Part shown: positions 7,407 to 16,437 of the stretch, in pieces | Layout: each line of letters begins with the position of its first letter | Numbering within the stretch: position 1 is the stretch's first letter | NCBI RefSeq assembly: GCF_011683955.1 | Contig: NZ_JAAQPI010000013.1 | Coordinates: 1 to 64,000, forward strand | Reading direction: 5' to 3' | DNA from: Pseudomaricurvus alkylphenolicus | GTDB taxonomy: Bacteria > Pseudomonadota > Gammaproteobacteria > Pseudomonadales > Cellvibrionaceae | Length of the DNA: 64,000 bases | Program-made: the position numbers and the translations under genes | The notes under the pieces: generated by a model | Databases searched by the model: none | What the model was told of the DNA's origin: nothing | The model's input: the letters and a program-made list of their open reading frames with translations, nothing else

Positions 7407-8546
7407 TCAGTGTGTATTGTTATTGTTGGCAGCAGACGGGGCATTCGCATCGGCCTGTTGAAGCAACTTACCCATGGTGGGAATATCAATCAGAGCGCAC
7501 ATATGCTCCTTAACCGTTCCCGCCAACCAAGGTCTTTTACTGCGTTCGCTGCGCCATTTGACGTCTTCCGGCTGCAGAGAAATCGGTTGGTTCACGGAGT
7601 CCACTGCCAACCCCCAAGGCAGGCCATCAATCGATACCACATATTTGGCTGATTGCAGAAAAGCGTCGTCGTATCGCTCCGGCATCACAAATTTAGCGGT
7701 ATTGACCGTTCGGATTTTCCCGACCGGGGTGGGCTGCAGCCCCATAAACCAGTCAGCCTGCCCAAATAGTGGTGTCAAGTCTTCGGTCAGCGGCTGAATC
7801 TGCCCGAGCGCAATCAGAGGCACAGCCAGAGTCAGACCAGACACACTGAACAACAGCACCTCGAAGCGTTCCTGTGCCCAGACCGGGCGCCCGTTAGGCA
7901 TCCAGGCCAGGGAATCTTCGGAATCCTGCTGAGTACTCTCGGCCACTGCTGGCTCCGAGGCTATAGTTTCAGAAACCGAAGGTTCAGGAACTATCGGTTC
8001 AGGAACTGCGGGATCAGAGACTTGGGGTGCGGGAACCAGAGGAGCTTCCGACACAGCGGGCTTCGAAACCACCGGTTTCGGAGCCAGAGATTCAACCACA
8101 ACCTCCGTGGGATTGGGTTTGAGCGCCTTCCGCACCGTTTTTTCCCGAATCTTCGTCTCCGCCAGTAGCCGGGCTTTGGTGCGGGCATCTATTTCAGTAT
8201 GCGTCAGCGTTTTTTCGACCACCGGGCGCTGAACCTTCACTTCAACGGCGGGCTCCGGTGGTGCTGATTTCAATAATCTTGCCAGTTTCTGTTTGGCCAG
8301 CCGCTCAGCGACGTTCTTGGCACTGTTGAGCTCGGAAATCTGCGGTGGATTGTCCGCTGGAGGAATCGGGGTTGCCGGTTCTTGCTGGGGTTGTGGAGTC
8401 GGGGCTGCCGAGCTCGGAGGCGCAGCATTGGGGCGGCGCTGAGGTGTTTTGGGGGGTTGATAGCCTTGAGTATCCTCCTCAGCATCGAACCCTGTCAATA
8501 ATTCGTCGAAATAGCCCTGAAGAACGTCTTTGGATGAGCCGCTCAC
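7407..8546 (-). CDS. parP: ParP-like CheW-domain protein, partner of ParC at the cell pole
   Basis: About 379 residues. The C-terminal third is a CheW-like domain (RFEVLLFSVSGLTLAVPLIAL ... YVVSIDGLPWGLAVDSV). It is preceded by a long Pro/Ala/Val/Glu-rich linker (about residues 70-220) with many repeated VPEPxVSE-type units and a short N-terminal helix. This is the ParP architecture from Vibrio: the CheW-like domain sits in the array, binds CheA and stops it dissociating, while the N-terminal part binds ParC. I chose the GTG at 8546, which overlaps the parC stop as GTGA and has GGAGAGGG upstream; a longer frame to 8603 is open. It is translationally coupled to parC. Confidence 0.82.
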   Translation of the reverse strand: MSGSSKDVLQGYFDELLTGFDAEEDTQGYQPPKTPQRRPNAAPPSSAAPTPQPQQEPATPIPPADNPPQISELNSAKNVAERLAKQKLARLLKSAPPEPAVEVKVQRPVVEKTLTHTEIDARTKARLLAETKIREKTVRKALKPNPTEVVVESLAPKPVVSKPAVSEAPLVPAPQVSDPAVPEPIVPEPSVSETIASEPAVAESTQQDSEDSLAWMPNGRPVWAQERFEVLLFSVSGLTLAVPLIALGQIQPLTEDLTPLFGQADWFMGLQPTPVGKIRTVNTAKFVMPERYDDAFLQSAKYVVSIDGLPWGLAVDSVNQPISLQPEDVKWRSERSKRPWLAGTVKEHMCALIDIPTMGKLLQQADANAPSAANNNNTH

Positions 8547-9352
8547 GAGGCTGCCCTCTCCGCTTCCCGCCTCACATTGGCAAGACCACGGCTCAATTGC
8601 CACTTCAGTAACGAGCGATAGGCATCAACTGCGCGCCCCACCGGCTGGAACAAATGCGGTGGAACCCCCGCCTTACTGGCGTCTCGCAACTTGGTGTCAA
8701 CAGGTACCTTGCCGGGCCAGACTCTGTCGCCGTAGGCATTTCTAATCGAGCGCAGACTGCTGATCGATGCCTGTGTACGCCGATCAAACATGGTGGGCAC
8801 GATAGTATAGCTCAAGGGTTGCTTGCGGGACTTAGTCATCATTTGCAAAGTCTGGGTCATGCGCTCCAGGCCCTTGAGAGCCAGGAACTCAGTCTGCACC
8901 GGAATGATCAGTTGCTGGCAGGCGGCCAGCGCATTGATCATCAGAACCCCCAGCACCGGTGGGCAATCAATCAGAGCAATGTCATAGTCTTCGCGCAACA
9001 TGGACACGGCACGACTGATGACCAAACCCATACCGTCCTGGTTGATCGCCTGTCGCTCCAGCGTTGCCAGCGCCAACGAAGCCGGAATCAGGTCCAGATT
9101 GTCAAACTTTGTTTTTACCACACAACTGCGTGCCAACTCAGGCGTGAGCGATTGACGCTCGTGAAACAGGGTAAAGGTACTGTTTTCAACAGTGTCCGGA
9201 TCAAAGCGAAAATAGCTGCTCAGGGAACCATGCGGATCCAGATCAAGCAGCAGCACACGCCTCCCCTGCTCGGCGCACAGGCCTCCCAAGGCAACCGTAG
9301 TCGTGGTTTTGCCAACACCACCTTTTTGATTCGCAATGGTCCAGGCCAGCAA
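8543..9352 (-). CDS. parC: ParC, ParA/MinD-type ATPase for polar chemotaxis arrays
   Basis: 269 residues. Deviant Walker A motif NQKGGVGKTTT at the extreme N-terminus, LLLDLDPHGSLSSYF and YDIALIDCPP (Walker B) in ParA order. ParA-like ATPases encoded next to CheW-domain proteins (Vibrio ParC, Rhodobacter PpfA type) recruit and segregate chemotaxis arrays. The start is a TTG at 9352, with AAGGGG nine bases upstream; no ATG lies in frame nearby. It overlaps parP by 4 bp. A second ParA-type protein in the window, FlhG, acts on flagellar number instead. Confidence 0.87.
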   Translation of the reverse strand: MLAWTIANQKGGVGKTTTTVALGGLCAEQGRRVLLLDLDPHGSLSSYFRFDPDTVENSTFTLFHERQSLTPELARSCVVKTKFDNLDLIPASLALATLERQAINQDGMGLVISRAVSMLREDYDIALIDCPPVLGVLMINALAACQQLIIPVQTEFLALKGLERMTQTLQMMTKSRKQPLSYTIVPTMFDRRTQASISSLRSIRNAYGDRVWPGKVPVDTKLRDASKAGVPPHLFQPVGRAVDAYRSLLKWQLSRGLANVRREAERAAS

Positions 9353-9560
9353 GCCTCTATCCCCTTGAACTGCAATGAGAAGATTAATATAACCGTTGAG
9401 ATGTCGGTATTCTGTCCCAGGCTACAAGATCACACGCTGCAAAGCGGTGGTCAAGTGGCCATGGTCAAGCAGCGAAGATCGACCGCCAACGAAATTCTGT
9501 CACCACCACAAACAAGGCAATAACCATATAGAATTCCGCCAAAATATCGTCTCTTATAGC

Positions 9561-9588
9561 TATTTGACGGGAATACAGGCAAACTTTA
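9561..9588 (-). promoter_or_regulatory. Weak sigma-28-like promoter in the 320-bp motD-parC gap
   Basis: The gap 9353-9672 contains no gene I can support. On the minus strand TAAAG (part of TAAAGTTT) is followed after 15 bp by GTCAAATA, matching GCCGATAA at only 4 of 8 positions. A promoter for parC-parP here would be logical, since the gap separates them from motD, but the -10 is poor. I see no clear terminator for motD in the gap. Confidence 0.28.
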
Positions 9589-9672
9589 TGCCTGAATGGT
9601 TATTGTCGCTGTTCTGCCTCCCTTCTGTAAAGTTTCCGTCCCTTCAATAACTCTATTCGAAAATAGATCGCA

Positions 9673-10809
9673 TCAATTTCTGGGTAGATCGGGATCACTG
9701 GTAAACAACAAGCCTCCGTCCGCTTTCTCAACAGGCCTGATCGTCCTTTCGCCAGTCTCATCCGTGGCGGGCTCAGAGGCTGTCTCTGTGGACCCGGCAT
9801 TCGCAGGTTGCGTGCCTTCATCCTGTTCTGAGACTTCTGTCTCCGGTGCCGTGGCAGGCTCTGCGGCAGCCGTCGGATTCTCGGCAATAGCATCGGTATC
9901 TAGCCCCGGCTGGGGAAACGGCGAGGTCACTTCACGTTGGGGAGGATCAACGGCCCCGGCGATTTGATCAGCGGAATTGACATTGGGGCGCTCGGGACGG
10001 TCTCTGGCAATCATCAGTACCACACGCCGGTTGGCGGCACGCCCCTCTGCTGTGGCATTATCCTCTACCGGTTGATACTCCCCATAACCCACCGCCGACA
10101 GCCTTTGCGGCTGAATCCCCGACGATGCCAACAATTTGACCACAGATGCCGCTCTCGCAGCGGACAACTCCCAATTGCTTGGATAGCGCGCATTATTGAT
10201 GGGTACATTGTCTGTGAAACCTTCTATCTGCACCGGGTTGTTATAGCCACGCAGCAGCGCTGCCACATCTGCAAAAATCGACCGGGCCTGCAGTGTTGGC
10301 TGCGCATTCCCCGTGGCGAACAGAATGGAAGACTTGAGTTCAACCTCAAGCCAAAGCTCGTTACTGTGAACCTGTACCAGCTCATCATCGATCAGGTCGG
10401 CAAATTCGTCTTCAAAGAGATCAGACAACTGGGGTAAATCGGCTGTTTTGTCGAAAGCTCCTTCCCCGGCAGACAGGCTGTCTTCGGTCGGCCTTGCACC
10501 ATCACCGGCGTCGCCGGAGATTTCCGAGGGCTGGCTCGACAATGATGGGCTACCGATCTGCAGGGGGTCCAGAGAAGCCACCGGTTCTCCGGGCTGGGTT
10601 TCATCACGGGCGGAGAGCGGTGATTTGGGCAACGTCTGGCTGAAGGCCTCAGTCAGGGTTTCGGAGAGCACCCGATATTTGCTTTCACTGACCTGAGAAA
10701 TTGAATACATCACCACGAAAAACGCAAACAGCAAGGTGATAAAATCTGAATAGGACACCAGCCAGCGTTCGTGGTGCGTATCAACTTCTACGGGTCGCCG
10801 TCTGGGCAT
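9673..10809 (-). CDS. motD: MotD, MotB-type flagellar stator subunit
   Basis: 378 residues. One transmembrane helix near residues 16-40 contains the ion-binding Asp in YSDFITLLFAFF; the C-terminal OmpA-like peptidoglycan-binding domain (about 165-265) reads IEGFTDNVPINNARYPSNWE and AVGYGEYQP. This is the MotD form of Pseudomonas, the partner of MotC, anchoring the stator to the cell wall. The chemistry of the coupling ion cannot be settled from sequence. After the OmpA domain there is an extra tail of roughly 110 residues rich in Pro, Ala, Glu and Thr, longer than in typical MotB. Follows motC by 15 bp. Confidence 0.9.
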   Translation of the reverse strand: MPRRRPVEVDTHHERWLVSYSDFITLLFAFFVVMYSISQVSESKYRVLSETLTEAFSQTLPKSPLSARDETQPGEPVASLDPLQIGSPSLSSQPSEISGDAGDGARPTEDSLSAGEGAFDKTADLPQLSDLFEDEFADLIDDELVQVHSNELWLEVELKSSILFATGNAQPTLQARSIFADVAALLRGYNNPVQIEGFTDNVPINNARYPSNWELSAARAASVVKLLASSGIQPQRLSAVGYGEYQPVEDNATAEGRAANRRVVLMIARDRPERPNVNSADQIAGAVDPPQREVTSPFPQPGLDTDAIAENPTAAAEPATAPETEVSEQDEGTQPANAGSTETASEPATDETGERTIRPVEKADGGLLFTSDPDLPRN

Positions 10810-10824
10810 GGAACGACCCTCCCG

Positions 10825-11565
10825 TCAAGGCAGATAACCGTTGAGTTTGACTTCGATATTGCGGGGGTTCTCACCCTCGGCAATGGCAATAATGCCCTCG
10901 ATGATCAACTCACGATATTGGGACTGACTCTGGATGCAGGTTTTGATTTTGTTGGCGACAGGCAGCAAAAACAGGTTCGCAAACGCAACGCCGTAGATAG
11001 TGGCAACAAAGGCAATGGCAATGCCGGGCCCCAACTCATTGGGGTCGGCGAGATTACGCATCACGTGGATCAATCCCATCACCGCGCCTATGATACCAAT
11101 CGTCGGCGAGTAGCCACCCATGGATTCGTAAAACCTCGCGGCATCCAGATCGCGCTGCTCATTGACGATCATCTCTGTCTCAAGCACCCGCCGGATGGAT
11201 TCCGGCTCACTGCCGTCCACCAGCAGCTGCAAGCCTTTTTGTGCGAAATGGTCAGCCTCTGTTTCGGCCATTGTTTCGAGACCGAGCAGGCCTTCTTTGC
11301 GCGCTGCCATGGCCCAGCGAACCACTCTGTCCAATCCATCCTGAAACAGGTTTCGCGGCGGATTAAATACCCAGGGAAAGATCGCAAATGCACGGCGCAT
11401 TTGCAGCCAGGGGGTTTGCAGCATGGCCGCCCCCAGCGTTCCACCAATGACAATAATAGCCGCAGGTGCGTTCAACAGGGATTGAATGGACCCCCCTTCC
11501 AGAAAGTTGCCACCAATCAGTGCGGCAAATCCGAGAATCACACCCAACAGGCTGAGAATATCCAT
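10825..11565 (-). CDS. motC: MotC, MotA-type flagellar stator subunit
   Basis: 246 residues with four hydrophobic segments: two near the N-terminus (LLGVILGFAALIGG, AAIIVIGGTLGAAML) and two at about 150-205 (YSPTIGIIGAVMGLIHVMRN, IAIAFVATIYGVAFANLFLLP). The P-T-x-G-I-I-G-A-V-x-G-L-I stretch is diagnostic for MotA/PomA stators. The large cytoplasmic loop between helices 2 and 3 carries the charged residues that contact FliG. It follows cheB by 3 bp and precedes motD, the same cheB-motC-motD order as in Pseudomonas. No motA/motB pair is in the window. Confidence 0.93.
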   Translation of the reverse strand: MDILSLLGVILGFAALIGGNFLEGGSIQSLLNAPAAIIVIGGTLGAAMLQTPWLQMRRAFAIFPWVFNPPRNLFQDGLDRVVRWAMAARKEGLLGLETMAETEADHFAQKGLQLLVDGSEPESIRRVLETEMIVNEQRDLDAARFYESMGGYSPTIGIIGAVMGLIHVMRNLADPNELGPGIAIAFVATIYGVAFANLFLLPVANKIKTCIQSQSQYRELIIEGIIAIAEGENPRNIEVKLNGYLP

Positions 11566-11568
11566 GCC

Positions 11569-12666
11569 TCATAGTTCCTTGGCCAGCGCCGGGCCAATAT
11601 CTTTGAGCCCCAGCACCCGGTCGGTCAGACGGGCACGGGCAACAGCCATCGGCATACCGTAGATGACGCAGCTCGCTTCATCCTGGCTCCAAATGGCGCC
11701 GCCCTTTTGCTTGATCAACCGCGCACCTTCACAGCCATCTGACCCCATGCCAGTCAGGATAACTCCGAGGCTCTGTCCGCCATAGGCGTTGGCGGCGGAG
11801 CCAAAGGTGATGTCAACGGAGGGCTTATAGTTGACTCGCTCATCACCGGGTAACACTCTCACACAACCGGCGCCGCGCTTGTCCACCATCAGTTGCTTGC
11901 CGCCTGGCGCGAGCAGTGCCAGCCCGGGCCTCAGCTGATCTCCATCCACGGCTTCGCGCACACTGATCTTGCACTGCCGATTCAGGCGTTCGGCAAACGC
12001 CTTGGTGAAGTTTTCCGGCATATGCTGAATCAAAACAATCGGCAGTGGAAAGTTCGCGGGCAGTTTGGTCAGCACATCAGAGAGCGCTACCGGACCACCT
12101 GTGGAGGCTCCTATCAGGAGCAATTTAACCTGGCCCTTCAGGCTGCGTGGCTCCGGTTTTGCTGGCGCCGCCGGACTCGAGGGTCTGGTGGGCACCGAGC
12201 GTTGCAACGCTGAGGACTTTGAAGATGGTGAGGATTGAATAGAACCGGCTGCTGTTGCCGGCGCCCGCCGCTGGCGAGCAATGGCCAGCAGGCGATTGTG
12301 CAGTTTCTTTTTGAGTGTCGCGGAATCGCTGGAGATCTCGGCAAAGTTTTTTGGCAGAAAATCTACCGCACCCGCTTCCAACGCATCCAGAGTAGTACGC
12401 GCGCCTTCGTAGGTGAGCGATGAAAACATCAGGATGGGCACCGGCCGCTCAGCCATAATTTTACGCACTGCCGTAACCCCATCCATCACCGGCATCTCGT
12501 AGTCCATGGTAATGAGATCGGGTTTGAGACTGGCGGCTTTCTCCACCGCTTCACGGCCATTGGCGGCAATGCCGACAACTTTCAGCTCAGGATGCTCATT
12601 GAGCATTTCCTTGAGCCTGTGCTGAAAGAAGTTGGAATCATCAACAATCAGTACTTTAAACTCCAT
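11569..12666 (-). CDS. cheB: CheB, receptor methylesterase/deamidase response regulator (main system)
   Basis: 365 residues. The N-terminal receiver domain has LIVDDSNFFQ and the phospho-acceptor Asp in LITMDYEMPVMDG. A Ser/Pro/Ala-rich linker (about 140-175) leads to the methylesterase domain, whose catalytic triad is seen as IGASTGG (Ser), LIQHMPENF (His) and TGMGSDG (Asp). It removes methyl groups from receptors after phosphorylation by CheA. Start ATG at 12666 has GAGAGGTG upstream. It is separated from cheA by a 175-bp gap, so readthrough or a separate promoter is possible. Confidence 0.95.
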   Translation of the reverse strand: MEFKVLIVDDSNFFQHRLKEMLNEHPELKVVGIAANGREAVEKAASLKPDLITMDYEMPVMDGVTAVRKIMAERPVPILMFSSLTYEGARTTLDALEAGAVDFLPKNFAEISSDSATLKKKLHNRLLAIARQRRAPATAAGSIQSSPSSKSSALQRSVPTRPSSPAAPAKPEPRSLKGQVKLLLIGASTGGPVALSDVLTKLPANFPLPIVLIQHMPENFTKAFAERLNRQCKISVREAVDGDQLRPGLALLAPGGKQLMVDKRGAGCVRVLPGDERVNYKPSVDITFGSAANAYGGQSLGVILTGMGSDGCEGARLIKQKGGAIWSQDEASCVIYGMPMAVARARLTDRVLGLKDIGPALAKEL

Positions 12667-12841
12667 CAGCGCTCACCTCTCGCTGCGAGTTTTATGGCAC
12701 GCCCACCATTAACATTGGATTCAAAAGAAGAACAAAGAATTTGATGACAACCCAGTCGCATGAACATCCCGTATGTAATTTATTGGCTTGCTGAAGATGC
12801 CTGGCCCGGGGTGCCTTCTTGCCTTCCATTTTTGCAGACAA

Positions 12842-15199
12842 TCAGGCGTGCCCGGCGTAACGCTTCAGCATGCTGGGCACATCCAGAATCAGCGCGATGG
12901 TACCGTCACCGGTGATCGTCGCACCGGCCATTCCGGGAGTGCCATGTAACATTTTACCCAGCGGCTTGATCACCACCTCCTCCTGGCCTATCAATTGGTC
13001 AACCACGAACCCTACCCGCTGAGTACCCACTGATACGATAACCACGTGGGCTGCGTCGGGTTGCGGATCGTTCATGGCACCATTCACCAACCAGCGCTTG
13101 AGATGGAAAATCGGCACCGCTTTTTCCCTTACGGTAACACATTCCTGCCCGTCGACCACATTGGTACGGGTCAAATCCATATGGAATATCTCGTTCACGC
13201 TGACCAGCGGCAGTGCAAAGGTCTGCTTGCCAAGCATAATCATCAGTGTTGGCATGATGGCCAGAGTCAGGGGTACCTTAATGGTAATACGAGTCCCCTC
13301 GCCCATCACCGAGTTGATTTCGATGGAGCCATTGAGCTGGGTAATCTTGGTTTTCACCACATCCATGCCCACGCCCCGACCGGACACGTCGGAAATTTCC
13401 TTTTTAGTGGAAAAACCAGGTGCAAAGATCAGGGAAAATGCCTCTGTATCCGACAGGCGTGCCGCAGCATCTTCGTCCATCAGACCTTTTTCCACTGCAA
13501 TACCACGCAGTTTATCAGGGTCCATACCACCGCCATCGTCCGTGATCGACAACAGGATATGATCGCCTTCCTGCTCGGCAGCGAGGATTACCTTGCCAAT
13601 CCGGGGTTTGCCTTTGGCCTCGCGGTCGGCCGGCAGTTCAATACCGTGATCCACCGAGTTGCGCACCAAGTGCACCAGCGGATCCGCCAGAGCCTCGACC
13701 AGGTTTTTATCCAAATCGGTCTCTTCACCCTGCAGTTCCAGGTTGATCTCTTTTTTAAGATTTCTGGCCAGGTCACGAACCACCCGAGGAAATCGCCCAA
13801 ATACCTTTTTGATGGGCTGCATTCGGGTCTTCATAACCGAGGTCTGCAGGTCAGCCGTCACCACATCCAGATTGGCCACAGCCTTGGACAACACTTCGTC
13901 GTTGGCCTTGAGTCCCAGGCGCACCAGGCGATTACGCACCAGCACCAGCTCTCCCACCATATTCATGATGTCATCGAGCCTCTGGGTGTCTACCCGAACC
14001 GTGGTTTCGCCGGCAGGTGCCGATGCCTGGGCCCCACCGTCGCGACCAGCGCCCCGTGCGGCGCTTTTGCCTCTGTCAGGCCCTGGGGCAGGAGCAGGAG
14101 CCTCGGTTTTCTCCGGCTTGGCAGCTTTCGCTTTGGGGGCTGCCGGTTTTGGAGTTTCTGCCGGGGGTTGTGGTTTGGCGGCAGGCTGTTGCGGGGCGGC
14201 TGCCGGAGCGGCGCCAGCTTCTTTGCCGGGGCCCTTGCCCTTGCCGTGCAATTCGTCCAGCAGCGCTTCAAATTCATCTTCGGTGATGACGTCATCACCA
14301 CCACCGGCCGCAGCTGAAGGCGCAGGCTCTGGAGTCTGGGCCGCAGGAGCACCGGCACCGGGCCCTTTGCCCTTACCGTGCAATTGGTCCAACAGCGCTT
14401 CGAATTCATCCTCGCTGATGTCGTCACCACCATTGGCAGCAGCTGGTGCGGAGGCAGTTGCGGCCGCAGTGGGCTCGGCCCCCGGAGGGGAAGCCGACGA
14501 GCCTACTCCAGGCCCCTTGCCCTTACCATGCAACTGATCAAGCAGCGCTTCAAATTCATCTTCGCTGATGTCATCGTCGCCACCGGCTGGTGCTTCGACA
14601 GCGGCAGGCACCGCGCTTTGTGTCTGCTGAACAGGTGTATCGTCACTGATCGCGTTCAGCAGTTCTTCGAATTCCGAATCCGTAATATCACCATCGCCGC
14701 CGCCCGCGCCCAGGGTCGAAGGCGCCGCCTCGGTTTCAGCAACCAGTTCTTCCTGCTGCACCTCTAACACGGGTTCAGCGACGGTTTCGACTGCACCACC
14801 GGCCAGATCTTCACAGGAAACCAATCGTTCCAGGGCGGCAAGCAGTTCGGGGGAGGCGTGCTCAACCTCTGTGCGCTGGGATACCTGCTCAAACTGGTGA
14901 TTAACGGTATCGAGTGCCTGCAGCACCACGTCCATTAATTCCGAAGTCACCGTACGCTTGCCGTTACGGAGAATATCAAACAGATTTTCTGTCACATGGC
15001 AGCATTCCACCATGGCATTCAGCTGCAGAAAACCGGCGCCCCCCTTGACCGTGTGAAAACCGCGAAAGATGGCGTTCAGCAGATCGGTATCGTCGGGACG
15101 CTGCTCAAGATCCACCAGTTGTTCGGACAGAAGCTCAAGGATTTCTCCCGCTTCAACCAGAAAATCCTGGAGAATTTCTTCGTCATCACCGAAACCCAT
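12842..15199 (-). CDS. cheA: CheA, chemotaxis histidine kinase (main system) with repeated DEFEALLD motifs
   Basis: 785 residues. Hpt (P1) domain at 1-110 with phospho-His49 in FRGFHTVKGGAGF; dimerisation, ATPase and CheW-like domains from about 400 to the end, with NSVDHGIE, TDDGGGMD and GRGVGMDVVK as the N and G boxes. Between them there is no standard P2 domain; residues 165-400 are low complexity with three near-identical DEFEALLD(Q/E)LHGKGKGPG units plus one degenerate unit. It phosphorylates CheY and CheB. In Vibrio the region between P1 and the core includes the part that binds ParP, so these repeats may carry partner-binding sites; that is inference. It lies 22 bp after cheZ. Confidence 0.95.
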   Translation of the reverse strand: MGFGDDEEILQDFLVEAGEILELLSEQLVDLEQRPDDTDLLNAIFRGFHTVKGGAGFLQLNAMVECCHVTENLFDILRNGKRTVTSELMDVVLQALDTVNHQFEQVSQRTEVEHASPELLAALERLVSCEDLAGGAVETVAEPVLEVQQEELVAETEAAPSTLGAGGGDGDITDSEFEELLNAISDDTPVQQTQSAVPAAVEAPAGGDDDISEDEFEALLDQLHGKGKGPGVGSSASPPGAEPTAAATASAPAAANGGDDISEDEFEALLDQLHGKGKGPGAGAPAAQTPEPAPSAAAGGGDDVITEDEFEALLDELHGKGKGPGKEAGAAPAAAPQQPAAKPQPPAETPKPAAPKAKAAKPEKTEAPAPAPGPDRGKSAARGAGRDGGAQASAPAGETTVRVDTQRLDDIMNMVGELVLVRNRLVRLGLKANDEVLSKAVANLDVVTADLQTSVMKTRMQPIKKVFGRFPRVVRDLARNLKKEINLELQGEETDLDKNLVEALADPLVHLVRNSVDHGIELPADREAKGKPRIGKVILAAEQEGDHILLSITDDGGGMDPDKLRGIAVEKGLMDEDAAARLSDTEAFSLIFAPGFSTKKEISDVSGRGVGMDVVKTKITQLNGSIEINSVMGEGTRITIKVPLTLAIMPTLMIMLGKQTFALPLVSVNEIFHMDLTRTNVVDGQECVTVREKAVPIFHLKRWLVNGAMNDPQPDAAHVVIVSVGTQRVGFVVDQLIGQEEVVIKPLGKMLHGTPGMAGATITGDGTIALILDVPSMLKRYAGHA
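14225..14698 (-). repeat. Four-unit degenerate repeat inside cheA
   Basis: Residues 208-231, 258-281 and 302-325 of CheA share (I/V)(S/T)EDEFEALLD(Q/E)LHG followed by KGKGPG; residues 168-185 are a shorter relative (ITDSEFEELLNAIS). The units are 44-50 residues apart and separated by Ala/Pro/Gly-rich spacers, so they look like tandem copies of one acidic-hydrophobic short motif on a flexible tether. Confidence 0.85.
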
Positions 15200-15221
15200 T
15201 CATCGCTCCTTCAGAACTGAA

Positions 15222-16022
15222 TCAGAAACCCAGACTCGACAACAAATCGTCAACATCATCTTGTCCGGACACCACATCTTCCCGCTCTGCGGCGTGGATT
15301 TGTGGTCCTTCGGCCGCCACCTGTTTGGGTTTTTCAGCAGCCTCCGGTTTTGTATCGGCGGCGTCAGCCAAACCTGTAATTTCTTCGACCTGACCTGCTA
15401 TTCTCACCAGGCTTACCAGGCTTTCTTCCACCTCGCGGATTAATCCAATCACACGTTTAAGCACCTGTCCGGTGAGGTCCTGAAAGCCTTGCTCGAGAAT
15501 AATATCCTGCAGATTTTTATTGAGTTCGCCAGTACCCTCACGCATATCGCCTAGAAAGCTGTCCATGCGCTTGTACACTTCGCGAAATTCATCGGCGGTC
15601 ATCTCACGACGTCGTAATCGCCCCCACTGCTCGTGCAATGCAGACGCCTCTTCGCCGAGATTAATGGCGATAGGTGCCGAAGCCTCAACCATATCCATGG
15701 TTTTGTCCGCGGCGTTTTGTGTCATTTCTATGACATAGTTGAGTCGATCAGAAGCGTCCTGGATTTCGGAGCTTTCAATTTCCGGCGGTTCACTGCTCAA
15801 ATCGCCATCCACGTGGAAATTGACGATGGCGCTGTGAAGCCCCCTTGTGAGTTTGCCAACCGCGTTAAACATGTTGCGGTCGCGCACCTCCAACAGCTTT
15901 TGAATCAGGTCAGAGGCCCCCTCCAGATCGTCACTGCTCAGTTTTTCAGACAGTTGTGTGGCACAATCGCGAAGCTCCTGGATAAACTCCTGATTATTGT
16001 GCAGCTCGGATTGATTATCCAT
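15222..16022 (-). CDS. cheZ: CheZ, CheY-P phosphatase
   Basis: 266 residues from the ATG at 16022, preferred over a TTG two codons earlier because AAAAAGG stands upstream. Long helical protein; the catalytic helix is seen as ILEQGFQDLTGQVLKRV, with the conserved Asp and Gln (QDLTGQ) that insert into the CheY active site. The extreme C-terminus DDVDDLLSSLGF is the CheY-binding peptide. CheZ removes the phosphoryl group from CheY-P to end the motor-switching signal. It lies between cheY (28 bp) and cheA (22 bp), the normal gammaproteobacterial order. Confidence 0.95.
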   Translation of the reverse strand: MDNQSELHNNQEFIQELRDCATQLSEKLSSDDLEGASDLIQKLLEVRDRNMFNAVGKLTRGLHSAIVNFHVDGDLSSEPPEIESSEIQDASDRLNYVIEMTQNAADKTMDMVEASAPIAINLGEEASALHEQWGRLRRREMTADEFREVYKRMDSFLGDMREGTGELNKNLQDIILEQGFQDLTGQVLKRVIGLIREVEESLVSLVRIAGQVEEITGLADAADTKPEAAEKPKQVAAEGPQIHAAEREDVVSGQDDVDDLLSSLGF

Positions 16023-16050
16023 TGCCAAACCTTTTTCACTTTTATCGTTG

Positions 16051-16437
16051 TTATCCGTCTACGCGCTCGAAGATCTTCTCAATTTTCTCCTTCAGAGCCG
16101 CAGCGGTAAAAGGTTTAACCACGTATCCATTCACTCCGGACTGTGCCGCCTCGATAATCTGATCGCGTTTGGCTTCGGCGGTCACCATCAATACTGGTAG
16201 AGACGACAGGCGCTCATCTGCCCGTACGGCTTTAAGCAGGTCGATCCCTGTCATTCCCGGCATATTCCAGTCGGTTACCAGAAAGTCGAAGTCCCCACTT
16301 TTGAGCATTGGCAGAGCGGTCAAGCCATCGTCGGCCTCCTGGGTATTGGTAAATCCCAGGTCTCTCAGTAGATTCTTAATAATCCGTCGCATCGTCGAGA
16401 AATCATCGACAATGAGGATCTTCATGTTTTTGTCCAA
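16051..16437 (-). CDS. cheY: CheY, flagellar motor-switching response regulator
   Basis: About 128 residues, a single receiver domain: acidic pocket VDDFST, phospho-acceptor Asp in VTDWNMPG, switch Thr/Ala VTAEAKR and Lys in VKPF. Close to canonical CheY, which binds FliM when phosphorylated. The start is uncertain: I chose the TTG at 16437, giving (M)[11 protein letters not shown], because GGAGG stands five bases upstream and homologues begin (M)xKNMKIL; an ATG at 16449 in frame lacks a good ribosome-binding site. It follows fliA by about 165 bp, a gap in which I see no good promoter. Confidence 0.94.
   Translation of the reverse strand: MDKNMKILIVDDFSTMRRIIKNLLRDLGFTNTQEADDGLTALPMLKSGDFDFLVTDWNMPGMTGIDLLKAVRADERLSSLPVLMVTAEAKRDQIIEAAQSGVNGYVVKPFTAAALKEKIEKIFERVDG

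Noticed and set aside
12690-12712. TGGCACG on the + strand in the cheB-cheA gap, resembling a sigma-54 -24 element
   Set aside because: There is no TGC at the right distance (GG-N10-GC fails), and no + strand gene follows.
13046-14317. Long + strand open frame (about 420 codons) inside cheA
   Set aside because: It is the antisense shadow of the high-G+C cheA coding sequence; the translation is Gln/His/Arg-rich without domain features, and cheA is certain.
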